Origin: Thiobacillus sp.
GTDB taxonomy: Bacteria; Pseudomonadota; Gammaproteobacteria; Burkholderiales; Thiobacillaceae
Length of the DNA: 35,799 nucleotides
Reading direction: 5' to 3'
Assembly (NCBI GenBank): GCA_018262815.1
Contig: JADFDN010000019.1
Span: 1 to 35,799, forward strand
Shown here: positions 35,286 through 35,799 of the stretch, piece by piece
Layout of the letters: the number at the start of each line of letters is the position of its first letter
How positions within the stretch are numbered: the first letter of the stretch is position 1
The notes under the pieces: generated by a model
Told to the model about the DNA's origin: nothing
Database searches by the model: none
The model's input: only the letters and a program-made list of their open reading frames with translations
Program-made: the position numbers and the translations under genes

Positions 35286-35799
35286 ATGGAACTCGCCAAA
35301 TCCTTCGAACCGGCTGACATCGAAAAACGCTGGTACGCCCAGTGGGAAAGCGCCGGCTACTTCAAGGCCGGCGATGCACCGGACGCCGCTGCCTACTGCA
35401 TCATGCTGCCGCCGCCCAACGTCACCGGCACGCTGCACATGGGCCACGCCTTCCAGCACACGCTGATGGACGCGCTGACCCGCTACCACCGCATGGCCGG
35501 CGACAACACCTTGTGGCAGCCGGGCACCGACCACGCCGGCATCGCCACCCAGATCGTGGTGGAGCGTCAGCTCGACGCGCAGGGCGTTTCGCGCCATGAC
35601 CTCGGCCGCGAGAAGTTTCTGGAAAAAGTCTGGGAGTGGAAGGAACATTCCGGCTCCACCATCACCCGCCAGATGCGTCGGCTGGGCACCAGCCCCGACT
35701 GGAGCCGCGAGCGCTTCACCATGGACGCCGGACTGTCGAAGGCCGTCACCGAAGTCTTCGTGCGGCTCTACCGCGAAGGCCTGATCTACCGTGGCAAGC
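35286..35799 (+). CDS. valS: valyl-tRNA synthetase, N-terminal part (3' end outside window)
   Basis: ValS charges tRNA-Val and edits mischarged threonine. The 171 visible residues begin [20 protein letters not shown] and include the class I signature region [19 protein letters not shown] (the HIGH motif reads HMGH) and [20 protein letters not shown], which are specific to ValS. The frame is open to the window edge, so the KMSKS motif and anticodon domain lie outside. No Shine-Dalgarno precedes the ATG at 35286. The nearest promoter-like element is GATAAT at 35260-35265, which would give a leader of about 14 bases. Confidence 0.95.
   Translation, partial: MELAKSFEPADIEKRWYAQWESAGYFKAGDAPDAAAYCIMLPPPNVTGTLHMGHAFQHTLMDALTRYHRMAGDNTLWQPGTDHAGIATQIVVERQLDAQGVSRHDLGREKFLEKVWEWKEHSGSTITRQMRRLGTSPDWSRERFTMDAGLSKAVTEVFVRLYREGLIYRGK

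Overview
The window is about 35.8 kb of high-GC, tightly packed housekeeping chromosome from a betaproteobacterium. The gene order (ndk-rlmN-pilF-rodZ-ispG-hisS-yfgM-bamB-der ... hflX-hflK-hflC-yjeT-hisZ-purA, then a leucine tRNA, rnr and rlmB), the bacterial ribosomal oxygenase gene, and the holC-unknown-valS ending all fit this class. Codon use and gene order make a Thiobacillus/Nitrosomonadales-type organism a reasonable guess. That placement is inference from gene order and protein recognition, not from a search. There are no rRNA genes, insertion sequences, prophage genes or CRISPR arrays.

Layout. 1-1123: the end of an unrecognised protein and a bacterial RIO-type kinase. 1133-2222: a small accessory islet on the minus strand, with an antitoxin/PemK-MazF pair followed by a distinctly AT-richer gene carrying a HEPN-like R-x4-H motif. 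2301-5383: rlmB and rnr, overlapping. 5368-5541: a near-consensus promoter, tRNA-Leu(CAG) and a strong intrinsic terminator. 5561-11262: one minus-strand operon, hflX-hflK-hflC-yjeT-hisZ-purA. 11353-15096: a block that interrupts the usual der-hfq-hflX order, holding a GAF-GGDEF-EAL c-di-GMP protein, a GalT-like enzyme and two small unknown plus-strand genes; hfq is not present here. 15198-24361: the envelope, translation and isoprenoid cluster ndk to der, largely translationally coupled. 24517-27807: accA-tilS and bcp-slyD.

27882-29482: a plus-strand pair, a JmjC-type ribosomal oxygenase with an apparently leaderless start and a coupled unknown protein. 29570-32510: a ferritin-like DUF455 protein behind lptF-lptG, which are the inner-membrane LPS-export permeases. 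32549-35799: pepA, holC, a small Ala/Pro-rich unknown and the start of valS, preceded by an unusual phased repeat.

Functionally the window covers outer-membrane construction (BamB, LptF/G, RodZ, PilF), translation and RNA metabolism (two synthetases, a tRNA, TilS, RlmB, RlmN, RNase R, Der, HflX), membrane-protease control (HflK/C), and central biosynthesis (PurA, HisZ, IspG, AccA, Ndk). The least ordinary parts are the TA/HEPN islet, the hfq-less insertion block, the leaderless oxygenase operon and the repeat upstream of valS.
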